From Oceanimonas sp. GK1 (GTDB lineage: Bacteria > Pseudomonadota > Gammaproteobacteria > Enterobacterales > Aeromonadaceae): 64,000 nucleotides of DNA. Below, one piece after another: positions 63,564 to 64,000 of the stretch. The stretch spans positions 2,993,001 through 3,057,000 of the forward strand of contig NC_016745.1 in assembly GCF_000243075.1 (NCBI RefSeq). The letters run 5' to 3'. Both the position numbers and the translations under genes were made by a program. Numbering within the stretch: the stretch's first letter is position 1; each line of letters opens with the position of its first letter. The notes beneath the pieces are model-generated. The model searched no databases. It was not told the origin of the DNA and saw only the letters and a list, made by a program, of their open reading frames with translations.

Positions 63564-64000
63564 GATGCTTGCTCCGCCTTGATAAGAGAAATAACGACGC
63601 GCCGGTTCTGGTAACGGCCGGCGGGGGTGGAGTTGTCGGTTGCAGGATAGGCTTCACCAAAGGCGCGAATGGCCATCGGCAGCGCAGGATGGAAGCGGCG
63701 CAGCTCATCGGCCACGCGCTCGGCCCGTTGCCGGGAGATCTCAAGGTTCAGGGCCTCGTCGCCGCGGTTGTCGGTATGGGATTCCAGCAGCAGGGACGCC
63801 GGTTTGCGCTCACCGATATGGGCGGCCAGGGCCGCCAGTTGCCGGCGCTGCTCCGGGCTCAGCGCCCGGGTGCCACTCTGAAAGTGCAGGGTCAGACGCT
63901 CGCCGTTAAAGGCGCGATCCACACCGCCCTCGCCCCGGCACAGCCGAAAGTCGTTGTGGGCCTGCTGAAAATGAATGCCGGAGATCACCAGCCGGTGGGG
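63560..64000 (-). CDS. motY: MotY-like flagellar protein (5' end cut by window edge)
   Basis: The visible C-terminal part of about 147 residues includes an OmpA-like domain (LTLHFQSGTRALSPEQRRQL, LESHTDNRGDEALNLEISRQRAERVADEL, NRRVVISLI). In Vibrio and Aeromonas the lateral locus has motY next to lafK, and the T-ring protein MotY supports the stator. The frame is open to base 64000, so the start lies beyond it. It may be a general OmpA-like protein, but position favours MotY. Confidence 0.78.
   Translation of the reverse strand, partial: PHRLVISGIHFQQAHNDFRLCRGEGGVDRAFNGERLTLHFQSGTRALSPEQRRQLAALAAHIGERKPASLLLESHTDNRGDEALNLEISRQRAERVADELRRFHPALPMAIRAFGEAYPATDNSTPAGRYQNRRVVISLIKAEQAS

Overview
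The window is high-GC DNA from a gammaproteobacterium, and nearly every gene has a clear relative in that class. Gene order in the right half (motY-lafK-fliEFGHIJ / flgNMA / flgBCDEFGHIJKL / lafA...U) matches the contiguous lateral-flagella loci of Aeromonas and, in pieces, Vibrio. Together with a CrbS/CrbR pair, TonB-ExbBD, NsrR-type control of hmp and REP-like repeats, this suggests a marine or brackish member of the Aeromonadaceae (Oceanimonas/Zobellella/Oceanisphaera type). The genus is inference. No rRNA, tRNA, transposase, prophage or CRISPR array was seen.

Region 1 (1-38 kb) is a mosaic of housekeeping, sensing and transport genes. It runs: the end of a DctB/DctD two-component system; a DUF3108 protein; CrbR and the giant transporter-kinase CrbS with an MFS transporter translationally coupled to it; ChaN lipoprotein; a globin-coupled diguanylate cyclase (DosC type); an SMR pump; GDPD; RhlE helicase; a fasciclin protein; BenE and a CBS protein; a tonB-exbB-exbD operon with a candidate Fur box; a chemoreceptor; a BMP-type binding protein; EttA; an LprI-like protein; AzlCD; a PhyH dioxygenase divergent from a LysR regulator; an M14 peptidase coupled to an alpha/beta hydrolase; an NhaC-type antiporter; a DUF4202 protein divergent from flavohemoglobin Hmp behind an NsrR-like palindrome; a CitE-like lyase; a tiny entericidin-like lipoprotein; a GGDEF-EAL protein with a periplasmic CxxCH motif; a small membrane protein; and an MltD-like lytic transglycosylase.

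Region 2 (37.7-64 kb) is a lateral-type flagellar locus. In minus-strand transcription order it runs motY (cut by the right edge), lafK, fliE-F-G-H-I-J, then a separate operon flgB-C-D-E-F-G-H-I-J-K-L plus one unrecognised gene, then lafA (flagellin), and fliD-fliS-fliT/LafX-fliK-fliL-fliA-motA-motB. flgA-flgM-flgN lie on the plus strand, divergent from flgB. The sequence supports a sigma54 promoter for flgB (LafK/RpoN class) and two near-identical sigma28-type promoters for lafA and fliD, which fits a LafK -> FliA/FlgM -> flagellin cascade. The export/C-ring genes fliMNPQR-flhBA are absent and presumably lie beyond position 64000.

The most intriguing non-coding structure is a roughly 100-bp palindromic element found twice (21468-21564 and 45258-45373). 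It has a conserved core carrying two small GGA-loop hairpins, enclosed by outer arms that differ completely between copies yet stay self-complementary. The core has CANGGANG-type motifs like CsrA/RsmA binding sites. Other non-coding signals are a three-copy REP-like repeat family, a heptanucleotide tandem repeat, and an intrinsic terminator butted against the benE ribosome-binding site.
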